Assembly (NCBI RefSeq): GCF_002104515.1
Contig: NZ_NBOE01000001.1
Coordinates: forward strand, 496,001 to 560,000
Source of the DNA: Colwellia polaris
Lineage (GTDB): Bacteria; Pseudomonadota; Gammaproteobacteria; Enterobacterales; Alteromonadaceae
DNA: 64,000 nt
Direction: 5' to 3'
The notes beneath the pieces were generated by a model that ran no database searches, was not told the origin of the DNA, and saw only the letters and a list, made by a program, of their open reading frames with translations. A program made the translations under genes and the position numbers. Shown in pieces: positions 38,259 to 48,915 of the stretch; the stretch's first letter is position 1, and every line of letters starts with the position of its first letter.

Positions 38259-39653
38259 GTGAATAAACAATTGCATCAGTCGGTAACGACGCAATTAGCA
38301 AATAAGCGAATCGTGATCTTAGGTATTGGGATCACGGGATTATCGTGCGCGCGTTTTTTACATCATCATGAACTAGCCTTTGCGGTTAACGATAGCCGAG
38401 ACATGCCGATTTCACCGGGTGACTTTAAACATCAATTTGCTGAAAATACTTTAGTTTTAGGTCGCTGGGATCAAGCGCTTATTGCGCAAGCAGAAGTGTT
38501 AATTGTTAGCCCAGGTATTGATATCAATGAACCGACTATTAGTAACGCTATTGATAAAAATTGTGATGTTATTGGTGATATAGAACTATTTTGCCGATTA
38601 AGTGATACACCGATAATTGCCGTAACTGGCTCAAACGGTAAATCAACCGTGGTGTCGATGTTAAATTATGTCGGTAACGCATTAGGCTATTGTGTGCAAT
38701 TAGGCGGTAATATTGGTTTGCCAGTACTTGATCAAATAGAGCAGCCAAACGTTGATTTCATAGTGCTTGAGTTATCTAGTTTTCAATTAGAAACCGTTAA
38801 AAGCATGAAGGCATTAGCAGCCACAGTATTAAACGTTAGTGATGATCACTTAGATCGTCATAACACTATCGATAACTATAGCGCGATCAAACAAAAGATT
38901 TATCACAACGCCACTTATGCCCTGTTTAACCGCAACGATAGCTTAACGCAGCCCAATAGTGATATTACCCAAGCTAGCCAATTAAGTTTTGGTCATGATT
39001 CAGCGCAAGATAACAACTTTGGCTTAGCTAATATCGATAATGCTCCCCATTTAATGCAAGGCTCAACCGCGTTATGTGCTTTAGCTGAGTTACCACTGCA
39101 AGGTATTCATAATGCAGTTAATTATTTAGCTGTATTGGCGTTAGGAAAATGTGCAGGTTGGAATATTCCTGACATGCTAGCCAGTTTAATGACCTTTAAA
39201 GGCCTTGCGCATCGCTGTGAAGTTATCGACACAACTGATGGTATTCGTTGGGTTAATGATTCAAAAGCAACCAATGTCGGCGCTACGCTTGCTGCTATTG
39301 AAGGCTTATCACCAAGCTTACAAAACCATAAATTAATTTTAATTGCTGGTGGTGATGGTAAAGGGGCAGATTTTACCCCGCTTACTCAAGCATTAACTCA
39401 GCATGTTGACTATTTAATAACGCTCGGTAAAGACGGGCGCGCTATTGCTTCATTGCGCTTGCCTAATCAAACTGAGCAAACGATACACGTTGACTCATTA
39501 CCCGCCGCAGTTGCTTTAGCTAAAAAGCACGCTGTTAAAGGCGATATGGTTTTACTATCTCCTGCTTGTGCAAGTTTAGATATGTTTGCTAATTATGTTG
39601 AACGTGGTGTGGTGTTTATCAAGTCTGTTTTAATGACAAAGGAGGCCGTGTAA
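38259..39653 (+). CDS. murD: UDP-MurNAc-L-Ala:D-Glu ligase MurD
   Basis: The 464-residue Mur ligase adds D-glutamate to UDP-MurNAc-L-Ala. It has a Rossmann-like N-terminus (RIVILGIGITGLSCARFL), the ATP loop AVTGSNGKSTVVSML and the C-terminal LLSPACASLDMFANYVERG motif specific to MurD. A GTG start at 38259 with AAGG about 12 nt upstream is used. It overlaps ftsW by one base. Confidence 0.96.
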   Translation: MNKQLHQSVTTQLANKRIVILGIGITGLSCARFLHHHELAFAVNDSRDMPISPGDFKHQFAENTLVLGRWDQALIAQAEVLIVSPGIDINEPTISNAIDKNCDVIGDIELFCRLSDTPIIAVTGSNGKSTVVSMLNYVGNALGYCVQLGGNIGLPVLDQIEQPNVDFIVLELSSFQLETVKSMKALAATVLNVSDDHLDRHNTIDNYSAIKQKIYHNATYALFNRNDSLTQPNSDITQASQLSFGHDSAQDNNFGLANIDNAPHLMQGSTALCALAELPLQGIHNAVNYLAVLALGKCAGWNIPDMLASLMTFKGLAHRCEVIDTTDGIRWVNDSKATNVGATLAAIEGLSPSLQNHKLILIAGGDGKGADFTPLTQALTQHVDYLITLGKDGRAIASLRLPNQTEQTIHVDSLPAAVALAKKHAVKGDMVLLSPACASLDMFANYVERGVVFIKSVLMTKEAV

Positions 39654-40915
39654 TGTCGGTATCTTTTGCTAATTTTTCACAATGGACACTGCCAAGTTGG
39701 CTGCAAGTAGAGTCTCGTTCCGTGTCAACGTTCGACCGTGGCTATGTTTTGCTGGCGCTTAGCATGTATATGATCGGTTTAATTATGGTGGCAAGTTCAT
39801 CTATGCCAATAGCTGAACGCATTTTTGATAACCCATTTCATTTCATCGTAAGACACATGATTTATATCATATTAAGTCTTGGTGTTGCGGGCTTGACCTT
39901 ACAAATACCTATGCATCGCTGGCATGAATACAGCAGTAAATTATTGTTAATGGGCATTGTTTTATTAGTTATTGTGTTGGTTGTGGGGCGAAATGTTAAT
40001 GGCTCAACACGCTGGATTGCTATTGGACCGATAACCATACAAGCAGCTGAACCTGCGAAACTATTTTTCTTTTGTTATTTGTCGGCTTATCTCGTTAGAA
40101 GACGCGATGAAGTCATGGAAAACGTAAAAGGCTTTGCTAAGCCACTAGTGGTTTTTGGTGTATTAAGTGGCTTGTTATTAATGCAGCCTGACCTAGGTAC
40201 CATTATCGTGATGTTTGTCACTACCTTTGGCTTATTATTTTTGGCAGGCGCTAAGCTTTGGCAATTTATCGCTATTTCAGGTGTAGGTATTGCCTTACTG
40301 TCAATGTTGGCTTACTTCTCGCCCTATCGTTGGGCGAGGGTTACGGGTTTTCTTGACCCATGGAAAGACCCATTTGGTAGCGGCTATCAGTTAACTCAAT
40401 CGTTAATGGCTTATGGTCGTGGCGAAACTTTTGGTCAAGGTTTAGGTAACAGTGTACAAAAATTAGAATATTTACCAGAAGCACATACCGATTTTGTTAT
40501 GGCGGTGTTAGCAGAAGAAATGGGTTTTATTGGTATTAGCGTTATTTTGTTATTGAGTATGACTTTAGTATTTAAAGCGTTATTACTGGGTAGAAAAGCG
40601 GTTAATCAAGAGAAATATTTTGAAGGTTTTTTTGCCTACGCAATTGGTATCTGGTTTTGTTTTCAGGCGGCAGTAAATATCGGCGCTAGTGCTGGCATAG
40701 TGCCAACTAAAGGACTCACTATGCCGCTTATTAGTTATGGCGGCAGTTCAATGATCATCATGACCATGTCAGTGGCTGTGTTAATCCGTATTGATCACGA
40801 AATCAGATTACAAAGTATTCAAGCAACCAGTCGCGCGACTGGTACACATAAAAGCACTAAGAAGAAAGCAAGTAAAGTGAAGAAAACAAAACTTATCGAG
40901 GGCGGAAATGACTGA
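39653..40915 (+). CDS. ftsW: Septal peptidoglycan glycosyltransferase FtsW
   Basis: The 420-residue SEDS polymerase has about ten membrane helices and the family motifs MQPDLGTIIVMF, LPEAHTDFVMAVLAEEMGF and the final PLISYGGSSMIIM. It polymerises lipid II at the septum with FtsI. A basic cytoplasmic tail (KSTKKKASKVKKTK) follows the last helix. The stop overlaps the start of murG by 8 nt. Confidence 0.97.
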   Translation: MSVSFANFSQWTLPSWLQVESRSVSTFDRGYVLLALSMYMIGLIMVASSSMPIAERIFDNPFHFIVRHMIYIILSLGVAGLTLQIPMHRWHEYSSKLLLMGIVLLVIVLVVGRNVNGSTRWIAIGPITIQAAEPAKLFFFCYLSAYLVRRRDEVMENVKGFAKPLVVFGVLSGLLLMQPDLGTIIVMFVTTFGLLFLAGAKLWQFIAISGVGIALLSMLAYFSPYRWARVTGFLDPWKDPFGSGYQLTQSLMAYGRGETFGQGLGNSVQKLEYLPEAHTDFVMAVLAEEMGFIGISVILLLSMTLVFKALLLGRKAVNQEKYFEGFFAYAIGIWFCFQAAVNIGASAGIVPTKGLTMPLISYGGSSMIIMTMSVAVLIRIDHEIRLQSIQATSRATGTHKSTKKKASKVKKTKLIEGGND

Positions 40916-42014
40916 ACAAGTAAGTCATGATGTTAAACGTCCAACTCTGCTAGTAATGGCAGGCGGAACCGGCGGGCATATATTCCCGGGTATTGCTGTG
41001 GCTGATGCATTAGCTAAACAAGGATGGAATATCCATTGGCTTGGTACGGCTCAGCGAATGGAAGCAGAACTAGTGCCTAAAAATGGCTACCCTATTTCAT
41101 TTATCAATATGGCGGGTGTACGTAATAAAAACTGGCAAACCTGGTTGAAAACACCCTTTAAGATTTTGCAATCGGTAATGCAGTCGATCAAAATTTTACG
41201 CAAAGTTAAGCCCGATGTTGTACTAGGCATGGGCGGATATGCAAGTGCTCCTGGCGGAGTAGCTGCCTGGGTTTTAGGTATTCCTTTGGTATTACATGAA
41301 CAAAATGCTGTTGCAGGTATGAGTAATCGCTTTCTTTCATATATCGCAACCACAACGTTAAGCGCATTTCCGGGGGCATTTAGCCAACGTGTTAGCTCAA
41401 AAGTAGTGGGTAATCCATTACGTAGCGATATTATCGCGATTAAACATACCGTGCCTGAACAACCGGCTACCAGTAAAAAAGTATTGGTTGTTGGTGGTAG
41501 CTTAGGGGCAAAAATACTGAATGATGTTGTTCCGCAAGCAATGAATCAAATTAAAGTACAAAGTATTGATGTTTGGCATCAAACTGGCGGCGGTAATGAA
41601 CAAGCGGTATTAAAAAGTTATCAAGATTACGGTTTACCTGAGGAAAAGGTCAAGGTAACAGAGTTTATTGATGATATGGCTGCTGCCTACGAATGGGCCG
41701 ATGTTGTTATATGTCGAGCAGGTGCACTTACTGTCTCTGAACTCGCCATGGCGGCAAAACCAGCGATATTCGTACCATTACCGCATGCAGTAGATGATCA
41801 TCAAACCAAAAATGCGATGTATTTAGTTAATTGTGGTGCGGCAAAATTAATCGCACAAAAAGAATTTAACGGTACAACCCTTGGGCAAATGCTTAACAGC
41901 TTGTTTATATCTGACAAAGTTGTGCAGCAAATGTCTAAAGCAGCACATAATGCTGCCCATGCTGATGCCACAAACTTGGTTTCATCAGCTTGTATCGATG
42001 TAGCAAAATTATGA
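40908..42014 (+). CDS. murG: UDP-GlcNAc:lipid I GlcNAc transferase MurG
   Basis: The 368-residue GT-B glycosyltransferase makes lipid II from lipid I. The glycine-rich lipid-diphosphate loop [16 protein letters not shown], the second loop [16 protein letters not shown] and the UDP-GlcNAc site [18 protein letters not shown] are all present. The stop overlaps the murC ATG at 42011. Confidence 0.97.
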   Translation: MTEQVSHDVKRPTLLVMAGGTGGHIFPGIAVADALAKQGWNIHWLGTAQRMEAELVPKNGYPISFINMAGVRNKNWQTWLKTPFKILQSVMQSIKILRKVKPDVVLGMGGYASAPGGVAAWVLGIPLVLHEQNAVAGMSNRFLSYIATTTLSAFPGAFSQRVSSKVVGNPLRSDIIAIKHTVPEQPATSKKVLVVGGSLGAKILNDVVPQAMNQIKVQSIDVWHQTGGGNEQAVLKSYQDYGLPEEKVKVTEFIDDMAAAYEWADVVICRAGALTVSELAMAAKPAIFVPLPHAVDDHQTKNAMYLVNCGAAKLIAQKEFNGTTLGQMLNSLFISDKVVQQMSKAAHNAAHADATNLVSSACIDVAKL

Positions 42015-43480
42015 GTAATACAATGACAGCAGTAAATAGCAACAATAACGGTTCTAATATGAGCAACAACAGGGTGCCAGAAATGCGCCGTGTTAAAACC
42101 ATCCACTTTGTTGGCATTGGTGGTGCAGGTATGGGCGGAATTGCTGAAGTATTGTTAAACGAAGGCTATCAAATTACCGGCTCAGACATTGGTGAAAATC
42201 AGGTTGTTAAACGCTTAATAGCTCTTGGAGCAAACGTTACTATTGGTCATCACGCTGATAACGTTAGCGGGGCAAGTGTGATTGTGGTATCAACTGCGAT
42301 TGATCCTGAAAATCCAGAGTTAGTCGCTGCACATGAACAACGTATTCCTGTGGTACGCAGAGCAGAAATGCTGGCAGAGTTAATGCGTTTTCGACATGGT
42401 ATTGCCATTGCCGGTACTCATGGAAAAACGACTACAACTAGCTTAATCGCCAGTATTTTTGCGCAAGCAAATTTAGATCCTACTTTTGTTATTGGTGGCT
42501 TGTTGAACAGTGCCGGCACTAATGCACGTTTAGGGAGCAGCCGATATTTAATTGCTGAAGCAGATGAAAGTGACGCATCATTTTTACACTTACAACCTAT
42601 GGTTTCGGTGATCACCAATATTGATGAAGATCATATGGAAACCTACGAAGGAGACTTCGAAAAACTTAAAGATACCTATATTGAGTTTTTACATAACCTG
42701 CCTTTTTATGGTTTAGCAGTAGTTTGTTTAGATAACCCAGTGGTGCGAGAAATTTTACCGCGTATTAGCCGCCAAGTAATTACTTACGGCTTTTGTGAAG
42801 ATGCCGACGTAAGAGCAACTCAATATCAGCAATCAGCTGGTATGAGTTCATTTGTGGTTGAGCGTAAAGACAGCGCACCTTTAGCTATTAGTGTTAACTT
42901 GCCAGGTGAGCATAATGTCTTAAATGCCCTTGCAGGTGTTGCCGTTGCAATTGATGAAGGTGTTGACGATATCGCCATTCAACAAGCCCTACAAGGTTTT
43001 GCCGGTATTGGTAGACGCTTTGAAAAACTGGCTAAATTGCAAACAACACAAGGCGAAATGATGTTAATTGATGATTACGGTCATCACCCGACAGAAGTTA
43101 AAGCAACCATATCTGCTATGCGTAAAGGTTGGCCTGAAAAAAGGTTAATTATGGTATTTCAGCCGCACAGATATTCACGTACTCGTGATCTGTATGAAGA
43201 CTTCGTTGAAGTATTATCGGAAGTTGATTGCTTATTCTTACTCGATGTTTATGCCGCAGGCGAGGCACCCATTGCCAATGCTGACAGTAAAAACTTAGCG
43301 CGTAGTATTCGATTACGTGGCCAAATAGAGCCTATATATGTGAGCGACAGCGACAAATTAGCAGAATTAATTGCAGCACAACTACAAGATGGTGACATGG
43401 TTATTACTCAAGGTGCAGGCAATATTGGCGCTATTGCGCGAAATCTAGCAGCAGATAAAAAATTAAAGGTAGCCAATTAA
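42011..43480 (+). CDS. murC: UDP-MurNAc:L-Ala ligase MurC
   Basis: This Mur ligase adds the first stem-peptide residue. It has [21 protein letters not shown] at the N-terminus, the ATP loop [14 protein letters not shown] and the substrate motif [15 protein letters not shown]. The ATG at 42011 overlaps the murG stop (ATGA); ATGs at 42023 and 42059 are alternatives, since the residues before [10 protein letters not shown] are asparagine-rich and not conserved. It overlaps ddl by one base. Confidence 0.95.
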   Translation: MSNTMTAVNSNNNGSNMSNNRVPEMRRVKTIHFVGIGGAGMGGIAEVLLNEGYQITGSDIGENQVVKRLIALGANVTIGHHADNVSGASVIVVSTAIDPENPELVAAHEQRIPVVRRAEMLAELMRFRHGIAIAGTHGKTTTTSLIASIFAQANLDPTFVIGGLLNSAGTNARLGSSRYLIAEADESDASFLHLQPMVSVITNIDEDHMETYEGDFEKLKDTYIEFLHNLPFYGLAVVCLDNPVVREILPRISRQVITYGFCEDADVRATQYQQSAGMSSFVVERKDSAPLAISVNLPGEHNVLNALAGVAVAIDEGVDDIAIQQALQGFAGIGRRFEKLAKLQTTQGEMMLIDDYGHHPTEVKATISAMRKGWPEKRLIMVFQPHRYSRTRDLYEDFVEVLSEVDCLFLLDVYAAGEAPIANADSKNLARSIRLRGQIEPIYVSDSDKLAELIAAQLQDGDMVITQGAGNIGAIARNLAADKKLKVAN

Positions 43481-44415
43481 TGAAACCTTTATTGGAACAA
43501 AAATTAGCCGTGTTATATGGCGGTACATCAGCAGAAAGAGACGTGTCATTAAATTCTGGTATCGCGGTTGCTAAAGGTTTAGAATCCGCAGGTTTTGAAG
43601 TGCAACTTATTGATACAAAAGGTTTCTGTTTAAGTGAGTTAGATAAATTAGCTATCGATCGCGTGTTTATTGCATTACATGGTAGAGGTGGTGAAGACGG
43701 CTGTGTTCAAGGTGCATTGGAGTATATGAATATTCCATACACCGGTTCTGGCGTTTTAGGCTCTGCGTTATCGATGGATAAAATTCGCAGTAAGCAAGTA
43801 TTTCAAGCGTTAAATTTACCAACAGCAGCGTTTGCCATTGTTGATAAAGCTCAATATCAAATGGCAGATGCAGCAATAATTTTGCAGCAGCTTGGTAACG
43901 CGGTCATGGTAAAGCCAGCTCACGAAGGCTCTAGCATAGGCATGTCTAAAGCGAATAATGCTGAAGAATTGCATCAAGCGCTTGTGACGGCTTTTAACTA
44001 TGACCAGCAAATATTAGTAGAAGCATGGGTTCAAGGGCCTGAGTATACCATCGCGATATTAGGACAAACGGCTTTACCTGTTATTCATATGGTTACGCCA
44101 AACGACTTTTACGATTACGATGCAAAATACAAAGCGAACACAACGCAATATCACTGCCCTTGCTCATTGTCAGAAGCAGATGAAACTGAACTGCAATCGA
44201 TAGCATTACAAGCGTTTAATGCCACAGGTGCTAAAGGTTGGGGGCGCGTAGATGTAATGCGTAACAATCAAGGGCAATGGCAAATATTAGAAGTAAATAC
44301 TGTGCCGGGTATGACAGAAACATCATTAGTACCTAAAGCCGCAAAAGTATTTGGTTTAAGTTTTAGTGAGCTAGTGACAAAAATTGTTGCATTGAGCGCA
44401 GAAGGTAGCGTGTAA
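43480..44415 (+). CDS. ddl: D-alanine--D-alanine ligase
   Basis: The 311-residue ATP-grasp enzyme joins two D-alanines for the stem peptide. It begins [19 protein letters not shown], has the flexible loop with [12 protein letters not shown] and [15 protein letters not shown], and ends with the Mg site [16 protein letters not shown]. As in other Gammaproteobacteria it sits between murC and ftsQ (DdlB position). Confidence 0.96.
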   Translation: MKPLLEQKLAVLYGGTSAERDVSLNSGIAVAKGLESAGFEVQLIDTKGFCLSELDKLAIDRVFIALHGRGGEDGCVQGALEYMNIPYTGSGVLGSALSMDKIRSKQVFQALNLPTAAFAIVDKAQYQMADAAIILQQLGNAVMVKPAHEGSSIGMSKANNAEELHQALVTAFNYDQQILVEAWVQGPEYTIAILGQTALPVIHMVTPNDFYDYDAKYKANTTQYHCPCSLSEADETELQSIALQAFNATGAKGWGRVDVMRNNQGQWQILEVNTVPGMTETSLVPKAAKVFGLSFSELVTKIVALSAEGSV

Positions 44416-44418
44416 ATT

Positions 44419-45198
44419 ATGGAAATTGCCGCAGAACAGCAACTTCCTTTAAGGGAAGAAATATCAAAGCTGCATTGGTCTTTTTGGCTCGGTGTTGCAT
44501 TTTTTATTGCGGTTATTGTTGGCATTTTAACATTTGGCTTTTTTCTGAATAAAAAAATGAGTGCGGAAGAGTCTGCACCGGTAACTTCTATTGCGATAGC
44601 TGGCGAAATGCCGTATACAACGCGGGTTGATATTGAAGGCGCCATAGAAAAAGTTAATTTGGGTAATTTTTTCAACTTAGATGTAAACGATGTTCAACAG
44701 AAAGTTGCCATGTTGCCTTGGGTTTACTCGGTATCTGTGCGTAAAAAATGGCCGAATGAATTAAAAATTTATGTCGTTGATCAAAAGCCTATTGCGCACT
44801 GGAATGGGGACTTTTTAATAAATGCTAATGGTAAGGCTTTTCAGGCGGATGTTCAGCGCTTAGTGAAAAAATTGCCGGCGTTTTATGGCCCTGAAGGTAG
44901 TGAGCTAATTGCTTTAGAAAACTTTGTTAATTTGAATAAGTTATTAGATTTTAGCGAATTAGCGATTGATGAATTAGTACTGACCGAGCGTTTTGCTTGG
45001 CAGCTTATCTTAAATGATGGCGTTACCATCAATTTAGGACGAGATAATCGCGTAGAGCGCATACAGCGTTTTATGGATATTTATCCCGAAATTAAATTGC
45101 AAAAAAAGGAAGGTCAACAAGTTGATTATGTTGACCTGAGATACGATACCGGTTTAGCCGTTGGTTGGAAGACCGCGAATAATAAAGAAAGAGTTTAG
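44419..45198 (+). CDS. ftsQ: Cell division protein FtsQ
   Basis: The 259-residue bitopic protein has a short cytoplasmic N-terminus, one membrane helix (about residues 20-43), a POTRA domain starting TSIAIAGEMPYTTRVDIE and a beta domain. It bridges the FtsB/FtsL pair to the rest of the divisome. The KVAMLPWVYSVSVRKKWPNELKIYV region is highly typical of FtsQ. It lies 3 nt after ddl and 5 nt before ftsA. Confidence 0.95.
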   Translation: MEIAAEQQLPLREEISKLHWSFWLGVAFFIAVIVGILTFGFFLNKKMSAEESAPVTSIAIAGEMPYTTRVDIEGAIEKVNLGNFFNLDVNDVQQKVAMLPWVYSVSVRKKWPNELKIYVVDQKPIAHWNGDFLINANGKAFQADVQRLVKKLPAFYGPEGSELIALENFVNLNKLLDFSELAIDELVLTERFAWQLILNDGVTINLGRDNRVERIQRFMDIYPEIKLQKKEGQQVDYVDLRYDTGLAVGWKTANNKERV

Positions 45199-45203
45199 CC
45201 TTA

Positions 45204-46439
45204 ATGTCAAAAATAACTGAAAGAAATTTAGTGGTTGGATTAGATATTGGAACGTCAAAAATTTCAGTAGCTGTTGGCGAAATAACGCCCGATAACCAAC
45301 TCAGTATCGTAGGGGTTGGAAATCAACCTGCACGAGGCATGGATAAAGGCGGTGTTAATGACTTAAACCTCGTTATTCAGTCAATTCAACGCGCAATTAA
45401 CGAAGCTGAATTAATGGCTGATTGCCATATAACTTCAGTATATCTTGGCATTTCTGGTAAGCATATCAGTTGTCAAAATGAAAACGGTATGGTGCCAATT
45501 AACGACAAAGAAGTATTGCAGGACGATGTAGATAACGTAATTCATACTGCGCGATCAGTCCCCATTTCTGCTGAACGTCGCATGCTACATGTACTGCCTC
45601 AAGAATACAGTATTGACTGTCAAGACGGCATAAAAAGCCCAATTGGTATGTCAGGTGTAAGAATGGAAGCCAAAGTACATATTGTAACCTGTGCAAATGA
45701 CATGGCAAAAAACATTGTTAAATGTGTTGAGCGATGTGACTTAAAGGCAGATCAATTAATTTTTTCAGCGCTTGCTTCTAGCTATGCCGTTTTAACCGAT
45801 GATGAAAAAGAGCTTGGCATTTGTGTGGTTGATATGGGCGCAGGCACTATGGATATTGCCGTATTTACCGGCGGCGCTTTGCGTCATACCGCAGTAATTC
45901 CAGTCGCAGGTAACCAAGTAACAAGTGATATAGCAAAAATATTTCGCACACCACTAAGCCACGCAGAAGACATTAAAGTGCAATATGCCTGTGCTTTACG
46001 CCAAATGGTAAGCATGGAAGAAAATATTGAAGTGCCTAGTGTTGGTGGACGTCCAGCGCGTTCAATGTCTCGTCATACATTGGCTGAAGTTGTAGAACCT
46101 AGATACCAAGAGTTATTTGAGTTAATACAAGAAGAATTAAGAGAGTGTGGTTTAGAAGATCAAATTGCAGCCGGTTATGTTTTAACCGGCGGTACCGCAA
46201 AAATGGAAGGCGTAGTTGAGTTTGCAGAAGAAGTATTTCAAATGCCAGCTCGTATAGCTCAGCCTTCAGATGTATGTGGATTGAAAGAGTATGTTAACGA
46301 CCCAACGTACTCAACAGTGGTAGGTCTATTGCATTACGGCATGCAAGCGGGCCAGCAGCAAAATAAAGAACAGAAGAAAAGCGAGTCAGTTGGCAGTATC
46401 GGATCGAAAATACTGGCTTGGTTTAAAGGCGAATTTTAA
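45204..46439 (+). CDS. ftsA: Cell division protein FtsA
   Basis: The 411-residue actin-like ATPase tethers FtsZ to the membrane. It has the phosphate-1 motif VGLDIGTSKISVAVGE, the 1C subdomain, phosphate-2 VVDMGAGTMDIAVFTGG, the adenosine motif YVLTGGTAKMEG and the C-terminal amphipathic membrane-targeting helix SKILAWFKGEF. It precedes ftsZ by 81 nt. Confidence 0.97.
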   Translation: MSKITERNLVVGLDIGTSKISVAVGEITPDNQLSIVGVGNQPARGMDKGGVNDLNLVIQSIQRAINEAELMADCHITSVYLGISGKHISCQNENGMVPINDKEVLQDDVDNVIHTARSVPISAERRMLHVLPQEYSIDCQDGIKSPIGMSGVRMEAKVHIVTCANDMAKNIVKCVERCDLKADQLIFSALASSYAVLTDDEKELGICVVDMGAGTMDIAVFTGGALRHTAVIPVAGNQVTSDIAKIFRTPLSHAEDIKVQYACALRQMVSMEENIEVPSVGGRPARSMSRHTLAEVVEPRYQELFELIQEELRECGLEDQIAAGYVLTGGTAKMEGVVEFAEEVFQMPARIAQPSDVCGLKEYVNDPTYSTVVGLLHYGMQAGQQQNKEQKKSESVGSIGSKILAWFKGEF

Positions 46440-46520
46440 CTAGTGGCAATATCGGCTACTTAAAAATGAAGTAAAAGAGTTTTGGTGGAACAAAACGTAA
46501 TAAAAATCGGAGATAATAAA

Positions 46521-47684
46521 ATGTTTGAATTAATGGAAGATCATAACGAAGAAGCAGTCATCAAAGTAATAGGCGTTGGTGGCGGTGGTGGTAATGCAGT
46601 AGAGCACATGGTTTTACAAACCATCGAAGGTGTTGAATTTATTACTGCAAATACTGACTCGCAAGCATTACGCAACTCGGCAGCGAATGTAACTTTGCAG
46701 CTAGGTCATGACGTTACAAAAGGTCTTGGCGCAGGCGCAAACCCAGAAATCGGCCGTCGTAGTGCAGAAGAAGATAGAGAAACAATTCAAGAATCACTAA
46801 AAGGTGCTGATATGGTGTTTATCGCTGCAGGTATGGGCGGTGGAACAGGTACGGGTGCAGCACCTGTAGTGGCAGAAATTGCTAAAGAAATGGGCATATT
46901 AACCGTTGCAGTAGTAACGAAACCATTTCCTTTTGAAGGTAAGAAACGCATGAATTATGCTGATCAAGGCATTGAATTTTTATCAAAAAATGTTGATTCA
47001 TTGATCACTATTCCAAACGAAAAGCTATTAAAAGTATTAGGCCCTGGTACTAGCTTATTAGATGCATTTAAAGCGGCGAATGATGTTTTATTAGGAGCGG
47101 TTCAGGGTATTGCAGAGCTTATTACTCGCCCAGGTCTAATCAACGTCGACTTCGCCGATGTAAGAACTGTGATGTCTGAAATGGGTACGGCTATGATGGG
47201 TTCAGGAACCGCATCAGGTCCAGACCGTGCAGAAGAAGCCGCAGAAGCCGCAATTTCAAGCCCGTTACTTGAAGATGTAGATTTAGCTGGCGCTCGTGGT
47301 ATTTTAGTTAACATTACTGCGGGTATGGATATCAGCATTGATGAGTTTGAAACAGTAGGTAACATGGTTAAAGCGTTTTCATCAGAAAATGCTACAGTTG
47401 TTGTTGGTGCAGTTATCGATCCTGAAATGACAGAAGACTTACGAGTAACAGTTGTTGCTACAGGTATTGGTGCAGAGCGAAAGCCAGATATCACTTTGGT
47501 TAACCCCGCGCCGGTTGCAGAGCCACAAGTAGTTGGTGGTGATTATATCCCAAGCACACAACCTGAGTTGTCAGCTAGCCCGGTTACTATGCCTGAAGCA
47601 AATGCTCAAGCACAAAAAGTAGCAGCTACAGAGCTTGATGATTACTTAGATATCCCTGCATTTTTACGTAAGCAGGCTGACTAA
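46521..47684 (+). CDS. ftsZ: Cell division GTPase FtsZ
   Basis: The ATG at 46521 follows GGAG at 8 nt and gives the conserved start [18 protein letters not shown]; an in-frame TTG 39 nt upstream is rejected. The 387-residue tubulin homologue has the GTP signature [18 protein letters not shown] and synergy loop, then a variable linker and the conserved C-terminal peptide [14 protein letters not shown] that binds FtsA, ZipA and ZapD. ZapD itself is encoded at 54185. Confidence 0.98.
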   Translation: MFELMEDHNEEAVIKVIGVGGGGGNAVEHMVLQTIEGVEFITANTDSQALRNSAANVTLQLGHDVTKGLGAGANPEIGRRSAEEDRETIQESLKGADMVFIAAGMGGGTGTGAAPVVAEIAKEMGILTVAVVTKPFPFEGKKRMNYADQGIEFLSKNVDSLITIPNEKLLKVLGPGTSLLDAFKAANDVLLGAVQGIAELITRPGLINVDFADVRTVMSEMGTAMMGSGTASGPDRAEEAAEAAISSPLLEDVDLAGARGILVNITAGMDISIDEFETVGNMVKAFSSENATVVVGAVIDPEMTEDLRVTVVATGIGAERKPDITLVNPAPVAEPQVVGGDYIPSTQPELSASPVTMPEANAQAQKVAATELDDYLDIPAFLRKQAD

Positions 47685-47729
47685 TTGCTCTAAAAATGCT
47701 TTAGTAATAATGCTAAAAAAGTTGGAATA

Positions 47730-47758
47730 TTGATTTTGTTAGGCTTTTTTGATATATT
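47730..47758 (+). promoter_or_regulatory. Candidate lpxC promoter
   Basis: TTGATT (47730-47735), a 17-bp spacer and TATATT (47753-47758) lie 62 nt before the lpxC ATG, in the 136-bp gap after ftsZ. Five of six -10 bases and four of six -35 bases match. lpxC commonly has its own promoter at the end of dcw clusters. Confidence 0.55.
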
Positions 47759-47820
47759 ACGTCTCCGCTGAAATCAGTGGCGGCTAATAAATATAAAATA
47801 TAGGCTTAAGAAGGCTATTT

Positions 47821-48738
47821 ATGATTAAACAACGTACATTAAAAGAAAGTGTCTCTGCCATTGGCGTAGGGTTACACAAAGGTGAAAAGGTGCAGATCAC
47901 TCTCCGTCCTGCCCCTGCTAACACCGGTATTATTTTTCGCCGAGTTGATTTAGATCCTGTTGTCGATATCCCCGCGACACCAGAAGCTGTTGGCGAAACT
48001 ACCCTATGTACTTGTTTAGTGAATGAGCAAGGTGTACAGATCTCCACCGTCGAACATTTGCTCTCTGCCGTTGCAGGTTTAGGTATTGACAACCTTATTG
48101 TTGAGGTTGACTCGCCTGAGATTCCAATTATGGATGGTAGTGCTTTACCCTTTGTCTATTTAATACAATCGGTTGGTATTGAAACATCAAATGTTGCTAA
48201 ACGCTTTTTACGCATAACTAAAACTATTCGTGTTGAAGAAGGCGATAAGTGGGCCGAATTAAAGCCTTATGAAGGCTTTCGCGTAAACTTTGCTATTGAA
48301 TTTGAACATCCGGTCATTGTAAATACTTGTCAAGCGATGAGTATGGACCTCTCAAGTTGTTCGTTTATCAAAGAAATTAGTCGTGCACGTACCTTTGGCT
48401 TTATGAAAGACATTGAATTCTTGCGCTCACATAATTTAGCGCTAGGTGGCAGTTTAGAAAATGCTATTGTGTTAGATGAATATCGTATGCTAAATAAAGA
48501 TGATCTTCGCTATGATGACGAGTTTGTAAAACATAAAATTCTTGATGCCATTGGTGATTTATACATGAGCGGTGTTAGTATTTTAGGTGAACTTAATGCC
48601 TTTAAATCTGGTCATGCATTAAATAACATCTTGCTACGAGAAGTGTTTAAGCAAGTTGATTGTTGGGAATGGGTGACATTTGAAGACAGTACAGAGTCGC
48701 CTATTCAATATCAAGAGATTGAAGCAACAGCTTTTTAA
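47821..48738 (+). CDS. lpxC: UDP-3-O-acyl-N-acetylglucosamine deacetylase LpxC
   Basis: The 305-residue zinc amidase performs the committed step of lipid A synthesis. It has [17 protein letters not shown] near the start, the first Zn His in [14 protein letters not shown] and the other two ligands in [13 protein letters not shown] (His-x3-Asp), plus [18 protein letters not shown] provides the ribosome site. Full length; strong terminator after it. Confidence 0.98.
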   Translation: MIKQRTLKESVSAIGVGLHKGEKVQITLRPAPANTGIIFRRVDLDPVVDIPATPEAVGETTLCTCLVNEQGVQISTVEHLLSAVAGLGIDNLIVEVDSPEIPIMDGSALPFVYLIQSVGIETSNVAKRFLRITKTIRVEEGDKWAELKPYEGFRVNFAIEFEHPVIVNTCQAMSMDLSSCSFIKEISRARTFGFMKDIEFLRSHNLALGGSLENAIVLDEYRMLNKDDLRYDDEFVKHKILDAIGDLYMSGVSILGELNAFKSGHALNNILLREVFKQVDCWEWVTFEDSTESPIQYQEIEATAF

Positions 48739-48760
48739 ACTTTAGTTTACTCCTCATTTA

Positions 48761-48787
48761 AAACCAGTCAATTGACTGGTTTTTTTA
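48761..48787 (+). terminator. Rho-independent terminator of lpxC
   Basis: AACCAGTCAATTGACTGGTT (48762-48781) is a perfect palindrome followed by six T residues. Its core CCAGTCAATTGACTGG is identical to that of the secA terminator at 53144. Confidence 0.9.
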
Positions 48788-48799
48788 TATCAAAATTCT

Positions 48800-48910
48800 A
48801 AAAGTAGGGTCAGATACACATTAATTCTGTTACTAACATTTAATGTACATTACCAATAAACCGTTTGAGCTTAAGTCGTTTAAATTTAATGTGTATCTGA
48901 CCCTACTTTT
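48800..48910. mobile_element. 111-bp inverted-repeat element (MITE or REP-like)
   Basis: A perfect 25-bp inverted repeat (48800-48824 and 48886-48910), with outer sequence AAAAGTAGGGTCAGATACAC, encloses a 61-nt AT-rich spacer without a coding frame. It lies between the lpxC terminator and the 3' end of the convergent DUF721 gene. Terminal motifs of this kind (TAGGGTCAGAnACACATTAA) resemble the ends of small elements and transposases in related genomes as I recall; this is not verified here. Confidence 0.65.
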
Positions 48911-48915
48911 TGCAC

